Assembly: GCA_964017045.1 (NCBI GenBank)
Contig: OZ024802.1
Coordinates: forward strand, 14,746,760 to 14,810,759
DNA length: 64,000 nt
Reading direction: 5' to 3'
Source: Omphiscola glabra
Taxonomy: Eukaryota > Mollusca > Gastropoda > Lymnaeidae
Shown here: piece after piece, positions 1 to 10,799 of the stretch
Numbering within the stretch: position 1 is the first letter of the stretch
How the letters are laid out: every line of letters begins with the position of its first letter
Notes under the pieces: model-generated
The model's database searches: none
What the model was told of the DNA's origin: nothing
Seen by the model: the letters and a program-made list of their open reading frames with translations, nothing else
Made by a program: the position numbers and the translations under genes

Positions 1-1219
1 TTCAGAGGGTATTGGTTGTTTGAAATCGTCTCTACGACCAAACGATATATATAATAATGAGCTATGCTGACATAACGCTTAAAACCCGATATTATTTTGA
101 TACTTTAGGACTCTTAAAAACAATCATAGTTATTTTCTACTATTTTACGGAAACCGAATAAATTTACATGCGCTTTTATTTTAGCAAAGGTTTAAGTATT
201 AATATTATAAATTACAAATACATATAAAGAAACAACTAAGGAACTATCTTAAGCATTTTATATGCGTTTGAAAGTAAATTAAATAGAAAAAATATGATCA
301 AAGAAATACACAGTAATCACATTTATCGGGAAAACCTAAACATCAGTTGTTGTTAGTGCGTTCTTTAGCGCGTTGTCAATAAGGCGAAATAAAATTAAAA
401 TTAATTAGTTTTAAATAATCACGCAAATGACGTCATAGTGCGAATTGCCTATTTAGCCAAAGCTTAATTAAAGTTCTCTGATTTAATAAAAGAGCATGAC
501 AAAACTGATGATGTACATTACCCTTCTTATAAGTAAAATTAATAAATAGCATTGATTGCTTTTTAAATTGCTAAACTTAAATACTAATTTAGCTTTGTAT
601 TTTTAACATTTAATAAGTTTGTACTTTTTATTCATTCCAAAAATAAATTTTGATGAAATTTATAAAGTAGTAAAAACTCTACATTTAAAAATAATTTTAA
701 TAAGAATATGCCGTTTAATTAAATTGGTGCAGCAAAACTAAATAGTCAAATATCATTTTTAATGCACTTATCACTGATCTAGATAAGAACAAAGCATATT
801 AAATGCAAAAAAAAATCTTTTTGCGTAAGTAAGGAGGCTACAATCCAGTGGATGATTTATTTATTTTATAAAAACTTTGTGGGCGGGGAGTACACTATAC
901 ATTCATTTTGCCAATTGCAGCACAAGATAAGCCTCATAATAAATTTGATCAATAATTAACCTTCTTCGATTAATTGATATCGATGGTAGGAAATTGAGTT
1001 TATTCATTTTTACTTGGATGACAATATCTTTCAATCCAATGACATTTCAGTTGTAAAAAAAAGAAGCTATATTCTCATTTTACATATGAACATATGTTAA
1101 CCAATTAAGGAAACTATTGACGTTAACAAAATGTGTATACATTGACATAATTATACCCATGGATATCAAAACCCAAACCCAATAACTTTACACAAGTGAA
1201 AACTTAATTTTAAAAATAG
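1..1219. other. AT-rich unique sequence, no gene seen
   Basis: Strongly A+T-rich sequence with short homopolymers and many stops in all frames. I see no coding stretch, no transposon end and no tandem repeat. It reads like ordinary intergenic or intronic DNA. Confidence 0.6.
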
Positions 1220-1478
1220 AGATTTTATTACTATTAGTTAAAGAGATAGACAGAAAGACAGACACATAATCAGATAGATGATAGATAGATAGAGATGTAG
1301 ATAAAAGATAGATAGACGGATGGATGTATGGATGAAAGGAGGGATGGATGGAAAGGTGGATGGATGGATTGATAGATAGTTAGGTAGAAAGATAGGTAGG
1401 TAGGTAGGTAGGTAAGTAGGTAGATAGATAGATAGGTAGGTAGGTAGGTAGGGAGATAGATAGATGGGTAGATATATA
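1220..1478. repeat. Imperfect tetranucleotide array (GATA/GGAT/GTAG)
   Basis: Interleaved GATA, GGAT and GTAG units that drift from one tetranucleotide to the next along the array. It is the left part of one long array that resumes at 1634 after a small transposon. The long minus-strand frames rich in Leu, Ser, Tyr and Cys are products of this periodicity, not proteins. Confidence 0.9.
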
Positions 1479-1633
1479 CAGACCTGTCTACTCTTACTAT
1501 TTTGGCGTACAATGTACGATTTTTAGGTGTATACATTATATATACTGTGTGTTTTTTTGCTATTAAGATAATGCATTGAACGATTTTGTGATGATATTGT
1601 ACAATTTTAAGATTTTGAGGGTAAACAGGTCTG
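1479..1633. mobile_element. Short inverted-repeat element (MITE) inside a tetranucleotide array
   Basis: A 155-bp non-repetitive block interrupts the array. It starts CAGACCTGTCTACTC and ends GGGTAAACAGGTCTG, so its ends are inverted copies of each other. It is flanked by TA on both sides, as expected for Tc1/mariner-type insertion. A second copy at 45373-45525 shares the interior, including TTTTGGCGTACAATGTACGA. It has no coding capacity, so it is non-autonomous. The family name is unknown to me. Confidence 0.7.
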
Positions 1634-2362
1634 TAGATAGTAGCTGGATAGGTAGATAGGTAGGTAGGTAGATAGGTAGGTGGGCAGGTAGTAGATAGGT
1701 AGGTAGGCAGGTAGGTAGGTAGGCGGCATGCAGATGGTAGATAGGTAGATAGGTAGATGATAGATAGACAAACAGACAGACAGACAAACAGACAGGTAGT
1801 CAGATAGACAGAAAGAGAGACAGAAGGAAAGACAGAAAGAGAGACAGTCAGAGAGACAAAGAGACAGCCAGAGAGACAGACTGAGAGACAGACAGAGAGA
1901 CAAACAGAAGACAGACAGAGAGACATACAGATATAGAGAGACGGACAGATAAACGGACAAAGAGACAGACAGACAGACAAAGAGAAAGACTGAGATACAG
2001 ACATACAGACAGACAAAGAGACAGAGTGACAGAGAGAGAGAGAGACATAGAGGCAGAGAGACATACAGAGAGACAGGCTGAGAGACAGACGGAGAGACAG
2101 ACATATAAAGAGACTGACATAATGACAGAGAGGCTGACAGACTGAGAGAAAGACAGAGAGACAAACAGAGAGACATACATAGAGACAGACAGAGAGACAG
2201 ACAGAGAGACGGATAGAGAGACAGACAGACAGAGAGATAGACAGAGAGCCATACAGAGAGAAAGACAGAGAGACAGACAGAGAGACAGACAGAGAGACAG
2301 ACAGAGAGACAGAGAGCCATACAGAGAGAAAGACAGAGAGACAGACAGAGAGACAGACAGAT
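1634..2362. repeat. Tetra- to octanucleotide array (GGTA/GATA then ACAG/AGAG)
   Basis: Continuation of the array at 1220. GGTA and GATA units give way near 1780 to ACAGACAG and AGAGACAG units, with drift but no unique sequence. Strand composition is purine-rich throughout, which can favour triplex or slipped structures. The 186- to 264-residue minus-strand frames across it are low-complexity translations of the repeat. Confidence 0.93.
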
Positions 2363-3132
2363 CATCCTTGAATAATTGCAAAAACGTTATCTTAATTCGG
2401 TAAACCATATCTATACATATATAAAAATTAATATATATAAGTATATCCAGTATGTGCTTCTATACCATTAATCCAAAAGTGATGAACATTTTTTGAATTG
2501 TTGTAAAAAAATGCAAATGTTTCTGAATTATTACACACATTTTACAATATTCCGTTTTATGACCGGGGCCCTAAATTCAATCGCTACAAGTGTGTCGATT
2601 AAATTTTGCAAATCCATGCTTCTCGCGTGGACAGCTGTATGTTGCCTGCTCACGCGTCGAAAAAACTTCTAATTTATTTGTGTACGCACTTGACTGGAAA
2701 AAACAATAAATATTTTCTATTTAAATTTACTTTAAAACTTAATTAAAGCAAACACTTTTTTCATTGAGTGGCATTGCAACGCATGCCGGGTTCTCGCTAG
2801 TGTGATATAAAATAATAAATCTCCCATTCCTTGATCTGCCGGCTAGATACTGTAGATATAATTTTAAAAAAAAACATTTTAAAAAATATATAGATTTAGA
2901 GATAAAATGCATTCCTACTTTAAAAAAACAAAACAAAAACAAACAAAGGTGTTAATCCTCTCAGAAAGCAAAAATTAATCTTAAAAAAATAAAAAAAGAT
3001 CAGAAGCGTTTTAAATTTGCGGAGTTGTCTTTCATGGTGCTAAGATTGCTGTCAATAAATACATCTCATTTTCACTTTTTCTACCTCTGTAGGGTAGCCG
3101 GCTGTGTTGGAGTGTCCACCAGGAGTGGGTGT
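2363..3132. other. Unique AT-rich sequence, no gene seen
   Basis: Mostly A+T-rich with oligo-A tracts around 2866-3000. Short frames here lack codon bias, splice context or recognisable domains. Confidence 0.5.
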
Positions 3133-3309
3133 TGCTGGCGTAGCAAGGACTAGTGCCACCAGTGGTGGGACAATATATTTTCAGCCCCCTTCCCAACGAA
3201 ATAAATATATCCACTCGGCCTCAGATAGCACCCTGTCAAAATAATATATACCGTTCCGCCCGGGTCGTGCAAACCCCCGCCCCCCCACACTCACTTGACT
3301 ACGCCAGTG
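3133..3309. mobile_element. Probable short hAT-type element, degraded
   Basis: The left end contains TGGCGTAGCAAGG and the right end contains TTGACTACGCCAGTG, which are approximate inverted repeats. The same kind of end (GGCGTAG) bounds the element at 40933-41117. The interior is C-rich. I do not see an 8-bp target duplication, so the limits are approximate. Confidence 0.45.
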
Positions 3310-3380
3310 ACCGAAAGGGGGGGGTGTCATTTTTTTACCTGAGAAATAAATTCATTTGAATAACTGATGAATTGTTCGGT

Positions 3381-3535
3381 ATATACTTGTTCAGATTAAG
3401 ATCCCGGGATAATATACTTGTTCAGATTAAGATCCCGTGATAATATACTTGTTCAGATTAAAATCACGTGATAATTTACTTGTTCAGATTAAGATCCCGT
3501 GATAATATACTTGTTCAGATTAAGATCACGTGATA
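3381..3535. repeat. 31-bp minisatellite, 5 copies
   Basis: Five head-to-tail copies of a 31-bp unit containing ACTTGTTCAGATTAAGATC. They vary at a CCCGTG/CACGTG position, so some copies contain the palindrome CACGTG. Boundaries are sharp. Confidence 0.93.
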
Positions 3536-4111
3536 ATAATATAACTTTTTGATTCTATCAGGACCGGCTGTTAAGATCTTTTTCTTTTTTTAAAAATCTG
3601 ATTCCATACAACGACAATCGCAGCACGTGTCATTTTCCCCGACTTAAAATCATCATTCTACGAGATCACGTGAGTACAAACACGTGCTCATTAAATCTAG
3701 CGCGTGCAGGGAGTCAGATTACATTATTTAGATCGTTAAACCAAAAAAAAACAACAAAAAAGACTACAATGTTGAACACGAGCCGAAATGAAAAAAAAAA
3801 GAAGAAAAGATATCAGCCGCATGAAACCAGCATCATTTTAATTCTTTTTTAAATAACGCAATTTGACATTTGAAACTTAAGCCTTCCCTACTTTAATGCG
3901 ACTCAGATATCACCCCCACCGTTCTTTGAGTAACTGGAATTGCGCCAGAGAAGCTCGTAACCTGACGTGGGTTTTAGGTCCGTATCAACCTGACTTGATT
4001 TCAGCAGTGCACCAGATAGGAGCTAACTGATGAGAACTTCTTCGGATTAAAGACTAAATTTCAACGAAACGTTTTTAAATAAGAAAAAAAATTTGAAAAC
4101 TAAGGTTCTAG
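3536..4111. other. Unique sequence, no gene seen
   Basis: A+T-rich with oligo-A runs near 3740-3800. Short frames are made of lysine-rich homopolymer translation. I see no exon signals. Confidence 0.45.
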
Positions 4112-4310
4112 TAGATGGCGACCGAATTTCGGTTTTGGGCGAAAAATGTCGACCATTTTATCAACAGATCGACCTAAACAGAAAAAAAGTTAACTTTCGG
4201 TTCAAATTTGGTTTCGGCCCCAAAAAAAAAAAGGTCAACTAGGCTTTCGACCATTCCGGCCGAAAGCGATTGAGGCTTTCGGCCGTCTGCCGAAAGTCAA
4301 AGTGTCACTC
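4112..4310. mobile_element. hAT-like remnant rich in CCGAAA/TTTCGG
   Basis: Begins TAGATGGCGACCGAATTTCG, close to the TAGAGACCGACCGAA ends of the complete small element at 24794-24907, and is full of scattered CCGAAAG and CTTTCGG blocks in both orientations. The right end is not clear and no target duplication was found. Best read as a decayed copy of the same hAT-like group. Confidence 0.4.
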
Positions 4311-4416
4311 TGTCGGCCGGCAATTCGATGTTCATCATTGCGCGATGCCTTGCTTTTCATCATTGTCGCGACCTTCCTTCGACGTCTAGGGTCACGAAAT
4401 GTTACCGCCTTCGTTC

Positions 4417-5573
4417 GTTGTCTTCTCTTAATGTTAACGATTGTATCCTGTCACGCTGTCTTCTTTTAATGTTAACGATTGTATCCTGTCACGCAGTCTT
4501 CTCTTAATGTTAACGATTGTATCCTGTCACGTTGTCTTCTCTTAATGTTAACGATTGTATCCTGTCACGCTGTCTTCTCTTAATGTTAACGATTGTCTTC
4601 TCTTAATGTTAACGATTGTATCCTGTCACGCTGTCTTCTCTTAATGTTAACGATTGTATCCTGTCACGCTGTCTTCTCTTAATGTTAACGATTGTATCCT
4701 GTCACGTTGTCTTCTCTTAATGTTAACGATTGTATCCTGTCACGCTGTCTTCTCTTAATGTTAACGATTGTCTTCTCTTAATGTTAACGATTGTATCCTG
4801 TCACGCTGTCTTCTCTTAATGTTAACGATTGTATCCTGTCACGCTGTCTTCTCTTAATGTTAACGATTGTATCCTGTCACGCTGTCTTCTCTTAATGTTA
4901 ACGATTGTATCCTGTCACGCTGTCTTCTCTTAATGTTAACGATTGTATCCTGTCACGCTGTCTTCTCTTAATGTTAACGATTGTATCCTGTCACGTTGTC
5001 TTGTCTTAATGTTAACGATTGTATCCTGTCACGCTGTCTTCTCTTAATGTTAACGATTGTATCCTGTCACGCTGTCTTCTCTTAATGTTAACGATTGTAT
5101 CCTGTCACGTTGTCTTCTCTTAATGTTAACGATTGTATCCTGTCACGCTGTCTTCTCTTAATGTTAACGATTGTCTTCTCTTAATGTTAACGATTGTATC
5201 CTGTCACGTTGTCTTCTCTTAATGTTAACGATTGTATCCTGTCACGCTGTCTTCTCTTAATGTTAACGATTGTATCCTGTCACGCTGTCTTCTCTTAATG
5301 TTAACGATTGTATTCTGTCACGTTGTCTTCTCTTAATGTTAACGATTGTATCCTGTCACGTTGTCTTCTCTTAATGTTAACGATTGTATCCTGTCACGCT
5401 GTCTTCTCTTAATGTTAACGATTGTATCCTGTCACGTTGTCTTCTCTTAATGTTAACGATTGTATCCTGTCACGCTGTCTTTTCTTAATGTTAACGATTG
5501 TATCCTGTCACGTTGTCTTCTCTTAATGTAAACGATTGTATCCTGTCACGTTGTCTTCTCTTAATGTTAACGA
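4417..5573. repeat. 38-bp minisatellite, about 31 copies, with short 23-bp variants
   Basis: Unit contains TTAATGTTAACGATTG and ATCCTGTCACG. Three copies, near 4594, 4770 and 5170, lack the 15-bp segment GTATCCTGTCACGCT and are 23 bp long. The first two short copies occur in the same order of neighbouring variants (CGTTG then CGCTG then short), indicating that a block of roughly 175 bp was itself duplicated. Each unit carries GTTAAC. Confidence 0.96.
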
Positions 5574-7225
5574 CAGATTCACAATTGAGATCAAAACAAC
5601 AGCGTCCGAAGTCAAGTCTGTATTCCTTTCTGTCTACTAAACAATCCACTTGTTACACAAATACATCTCGCAGGAACACAGCATACTCAGGCAACAAGCC
5701 CTACAGTGACTCTAACAAACCTACTATTTCTCTTACTACTTGACTCTATTAGCTCCTCTCGGCTCCTCTCTAGACTAACTCCTGGCTCTACTGATTTTTC
5801 AACTAACAGCTCACAACTCTTATCCCCTCCGATCATTTCCCACACTGTCTTTTCTATCTGTCCACACCCACCCGGCAGCATACACTAAAGCTAAACACCA
5901 ACCTACTTCACCTCTGACCTCACGATCAACACCTCACAAAACACTCGATCGACAACTCGCCCTACCACACATTCATAGCAAATCCAGTTCACAACAATCA
6001 TACGATATATGACTAATCATCTGTGAACACTGCTTACAGCTGCATGATGACCTACTTGTCGAATTTTTCCGAAAAGTAACATTTCCACTTGGCTCAGTCA
6101 AACGTAAATAGTTTAGTGGAAAAAAAACTTAGTAAATAGTAATATTTATTTAATTATTTTTATTTTCAAAAAAAAAAAAAAATGTGGGAACCCTTGATGT
6201 TTTCAATTCATTCATTTGCGAAAAATCATTTTGTTTTGACATTATCATGCTCATAAATGATGTCATAAAATCCTTCCAGAAAATGATTTCTATCGCAAGA
6301 AATCACTGCTAAACTTCATATTATCCGTTGAACGCATATGAAAATATTCGAAACAAAAAAATAAACAGCTTACTTAAAATATACAACGCTCTTTCTAAAT
6401 ATGTCCACTTTTCAGCAACCACCTGGCCACACAAGTCAATGGTCGCACTACGTGCCTTGTGTCTAACTGAGCCACCTGGCCACACAAGACCCGCAGGGCG
6501 CATGTAATCAGACGACCGAGACTTAATGAAGAAACCCGACTTGGCGTTGGCACACATTTCTGTGTCGATCAAACTTTTTAAATCTTCCAAAACAATTTCA
6601 TTTCTTTAAAAATTCTCATTAATTTGTATAATTACATTTTCTTTTAACAGGTATCTGTCTTTCTCTGGACTATTTCTAATAATTCCCCCCCCCCCCCCCT
6701 AGACCCATTCTAACTTTAAAAAAGGAAATCAATTGTCTTCGCTCTCATTATATTTTACATCAACGTGTCCTTCCTTTAGCAAGTTTAATCTTGTTTGGTC
6801 TTAAAATGTATTTATCTTCGCCCCCCTACTCCCCCAGCCCCCATTATTTCAGTACACACCACCCCCACACCTCTCTTTAACTTGTTGAACTTAAACGTCC
6901 CGATATCCTTGGCATGTAGCCACCTATTTTAGTGTGAGTTGAGCCAGCAGTTCTAATATTGTTATGTAGCCTATAAATAGGGGTCGAGCCCTAGTAAAAA
7001 AAAATCAGTGATCGAACGAACCCAAGATCTTCCCTCCCGAAACAAATATTTATTTATTTTACTTGGTTAAGTAATGAACGACATTTCCAGATGTTCGTGA
7101 AAGACTTGAACCCTGCAACTAGCTAATATTGACCAATTCATATAACTGGTATTGACCCCTGCACATAACTCGTATTTACCCCTGCATTTAACTCGTATTA
7201 ACCCCTCCATATGACGCATATGTTT
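5574..7225. other. Unique sequence with poly-C and poly-A tracts, no gene seen
   Basis: 5574-6060 is C- and T-rich with many ACTC and CTCT blocks, possibly an old retroelement end. A poly-A tract lies at about 6168-6181 and a poly-C tract at about 6686-6702. A short motif ACCTGGCCACACAAG occurs twice (near 6420 and 6475). No exon with splice context was found. Confidence 0.45.
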
Positions 7226-7410
7226 TGTCATGTCTGTTCAGCATCATGTGTCCAGCCATGTCAGTTCAGCATCATGTGTCCAGCCATGTCAGTTCAGCAT
7301 CATGTGTCCAGCCATGTCCAGTTCAGCATCATGTGTCCAGCCATGTCAGTTCAGCATCATGTGTCCAGCCATGTCAGTTCAGCATCATATGTCCAGCCAT
7401 GTCAGTCACG
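7226..7410. repeat. 28-bp minisatellite, about 6.5 copies
   Basis: Unit contains ATGTGTCCAGCCATGTCAG. Copies are nearly identical, one has an extra CA dinucleotide. The overlapping plus-strand frames only restate the repeat. Confidence 0.92.
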
Positions 7411-8817
7411 TATGCAAACGACCATATCCAAAGAAGATATCACATAATGGGTGTCTCTCAGAATCAACGCCACGAACACTGCGGGAAGGATTTTGGATGT
7501 TCTAAAAATCTATTTTATGAAACAGTCATCATGTTATTATTATTTTGAAAGGATGTTTAATGTACTTCGATTTAACCTTCTTGGTCTAAATATCTATAAA
7601 ATTTATTTCATTGGCAGTCTTATCAACCGTGCAGACTCTGTTGTTCTTAATATTTAGTGATTCTTGATTTTATTCTATAAGATATAAATCTGATATGTAC
7701 CATCTTATATATATTACGCTTCTGGTGTGACTCATGGACTGCTTCCATTTCCGGCGTCTGCTTCCTAAACATGGTGCCTGCTTCCTAATAGCCGAATTTG
7801 GTATTGAGAGTATATTACAAATAATTCTTTATGTTTGAAAGAAAGTATGGTTCAATAATGAGTTCAATAGCGCGTAAAATATAATTCCCGGTAACTACGC
7901 TAAATGATGTATATATATATTTTTTATAACGCAACTGCGTTTGGCGCGTTATATTTTCTTTTCGGAAAATGAAATCGTCTCAATTCACGTATGGTGTAAA
8001 AAATATTCCTTTTAAATGTGTTTGAGACATCACAATATCTTAATATAGTTTATGGCCGTAAAATAAAAAAGTGTACATTGTTGTATCATTTTTGGGGGGG
8101 TAAGGGGGGGGGAGTGTAGCAAATATTGGGATTCTTAAATGTGCGCGACTTGAGTTCATGTTTTGTCAAATATAACTTTAGTAGATGAGAAGTCCACGCA
8201 TTGCTGTCACCAGTGTTTTGACCAGCTATAACTAGTCGTTAATGTTAATATTAGGGGCTGCGCTATAAGAAGACAAATCGCTTTAAGAACAAACACACAC
8301 ACACACACACAAAGGCTAACACTTGTCTATTTTTAGAAATGCTGAACAAAAACATAATTTAGAAGATTAACTGAGCAATGTGTGTTAGAGAGTTCGGATT
8401 CCCATAGGACACAATGACGCATGGCATAGGAGCTATTTATGTCTTCCGGTGGTCTATCGGGTTACTCTCCCACGCTGGTAACAAGCTTAGCTGTTTAACT
8501 TAAAACTCTTGAGCAATCCAAATATATAAAAACAAACTGGAAAGATTGATAGTTTTGCTCATTTTGACAAACTAACAAATGAGTAATTAGAATGATTCAG
8601 AGCCCATCGGGGGGGGGGGGGGACAATTAAATCATCACGTGAAATTGTTAATTTAATCCCAGCAAACCTTAAACTTGCATGAAGAGCAGACCAAATATTA
8701 TTTTTTTTTAAATGAATTCTAGTAGAAATATGTTTTCATTGACGCTTTTAAATAAATGAACCCCCCCCCCAACCCCGAAAAAACAACATGACCCACTTAT
8801 AGTGGAGGATGAAATAT
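7411..8817. other. Unique sequence with one diverged dispersed repeat
   Basis: Mostly A+T-rich. A stretch at about 8125-8230 resembles 48345-48450: both carry GGGATTCTT and AGTCCACGCATTGCTG-like motifs in the same order, suggesting an old dispersed repeat. A (CA)n tract lies at 8293-8312 and G-runs at about 8091-8112 and 8610-8622. No gene was recognised. Confidence 0.45.
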
Positions 8818-9213
8818 GGACCTCAACATAACCAGTGGAGCTTAACGTGCCTAAGCAGTTGAACATGACCAGTGGAGCTTAACACGTCAGATCGGTTGAA
8901 CATGACCAGTGGAGCTTAACACGTCAGATCGGTTGAACATGACCAGTGGAGCTTAACACGTCAGATCGGTTGAACATGACCAGTGGAGCTTAACACGTCA
9001 GATCGGTTGAACATGACCAGTGCAGTTTAGCGTGTCAGATCGGTTGAACATGACCAGTGGAGCTTAACACGTCAGAGCAGTTGAACATGACCAGTGGAGC
9101 TTAACACGTCAGATCGGTTGAACATGACCAGTGGAGCTTAACACGTCGGATCGGTTGAACATGACCAGTGGAGCTTAACACGTCAGAGCAGTTGAACATA
9201 ACCAGTGCAGTTT
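8818..9213. repeat. 37-bp minisatellite, about 10.5 copies
   Basis: Unit contains TTGAACATGACCAGTGGAGC and AACACGTCAGATCGG. Edge copies are the most diverged (ATAACCAGT instead of ATGACCAGT), as expected if the array grows from its interior. Confidence 0.95.
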
Positions 9214-9630
9214 AAAAAAATATTAGAAAATAAAAAAAAAATGTTTTAATTAACATTTCCCGAAAATACACATGACTTTTCTTATTAAGTTATCGTTCAT
9301 CAAATTGAATTTTTTAAAGCGAAATAACACAGACAGACTTCATTTGTGTAAATTTCTGTCTAGTAACAAAAGTCACGAGTCAATTTAAAAGAAGACCTCC
9401 AAAAACCCAGACGGCTGGTGATGGTGCCGTGTTTAAACACATTAACGCAACTTAATAAAATAAACCCGGTGGCCATTTTTAATTCACTTTAAGAGATGCT
9501 GTAAATAGTATATATTAAGTTATCACCAAAATGAGGTAGACATTTATAGAACTGTCATACACAGTGGTAGCATTTAGTTTCAAATAACAAGTTTATAATT
9601 GGAGGGTAGCCTGTGTTCTGAGAAAAAATA
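9214..9630. other. Unique AT-rich sequence, no gene seen
   Basis: No repeat, transposon end or plausible exon found between two arrays. Confidence 0.45.
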
Positions 9631-10287
9631 TCTATCAGCACTGAGATGTCTTTCAGCACTTAGTTGTCTATCAGCACTGAGATGTCTATCAGCACTTAGT
9701 TGTCTATCAGCACGGAGACTTCTATCAGCTCTGAGATGTCTATCAGCACTGAGTTGTCTATCAGCACTGAGATTCTATCAGCAATGAGATGTCTATCAGC
9801 ACTGAGATGTCTATCAGCACTGAGATGTCTATCAGCACTGAGATGTCTATCAGCACTGAGATGTCTATCAGCACTGAGATGTCTATCAGCACTGAGTTGT
9901 CTATCAGCACTGAGATGTCTATCAGCACCGAGATGTCTATCAGCACTGAGATGTCTATCAGCACTGAGATGTATATCAGCACTGAGATGTCTATGAGCAC
10001 TGAGTTGTCTATCAGCACTGAGATGTCTATCAGCACTGATATGTCTATCAGCACTGAGATGTCTATCAGCACTGAGATGTCTATCAGCACTGAATTGTCT
10101 ATCTGCACTGAAGTGTCTATCAGCACTGAAATGTCTATCTGTACTGCGATGACTATATCGACTGAAATGTCTATCTGTACTGCGATGACTATATAGACTG
10201 AAATGTCTATCTGCACTGAGATGTCTTTTTGCACTGAATTGTCTATGACCACTGACAGGTCTATCTCCACTCAAAGTTCTATCACCA
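9631..10287. repeat. 18-bp minisatellite, about 36 copies
   Basis: Unit TCTATCAGCACTGAGATG with scattered substitutions, more diverged toward 10287. The unit is 6 codons long, so open frames of up to 192 residues exist on both strands in several phases. Openness in several phases at once shows it is a periodicity effect. Confidence 0.96.
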
Positions 10288-10348
10288 ATACAATGGTGTC
10301 TATCCCTTTTTTAAACGACTTTCATACATTTTTTTATCATAAATCCTA

Positions 10349-10799
10349 TGTGTTAATATGCTACGACATGTTAAGATGTGTCTATGTGTTAAGATGTGTC
10401 GATGTGTTAAGATGTATCGATGTGTTAAGATGTGTCGATCTGTTAAGATGTGTCCATGTATTAAAATGTGTCAATGTGTTAAAATGTGTTATGTCTTAAG
10501 ATGTGTCAGTGTGTTGAGATGTGTCGATGTTAAGATTCGTCATTGTGTTAAGATGCATTGATGTGTCAAGATGTGTCCATTTGTCAAGTTTTTTTAATGT
10601 GTTAATATGTGTCGATATGTTAGGATGAGTCGATGTGTTAAGATGTGTTCAAGTTTTTACATGTATTTAGATGTGACGATGTGTTAAGATGTGTCAATGT
10701 GTTAAGATGTGTCAATGTGTTAGGATGTGTTCAAGTTTTTAAATATGTTTAGATGTGACGATGTGTTAAGATGTGTCAATGTGTTAAGATGTGTCAAGT
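10349..10799. repeat. Degenerate 18-bp minisatellite, about 24 copies
   Basis: Unit GTGTTAAGATGTGTCGAT, diverged and with indels. It follows the 18-bp array ending at 10287 by only 60 bp. The two units share AGATGT in the same register, so they may be old and young parts of one repeat lineage. Confidence 0.85.

Noticed and set aside
1270..2408. Long minus-strand frames rich in Leu, Ser, Cys and Tyr
   Set aside because: They are translations of tetranucleotide and octanucleotide repeats, open in several overlapping frames at once.
4417..5573. CRISPR-like regular repeats
   Set aside because: No unique spacers lie between repeats. Units are head to tail, and the surroundings are animal DNA.
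9696..10274. 192-residue minus-strand frame and several plus frames
   Set aside because: An 18-bp unit without stops keeps multiple frames open. No start context, splice sites or selection pattern.
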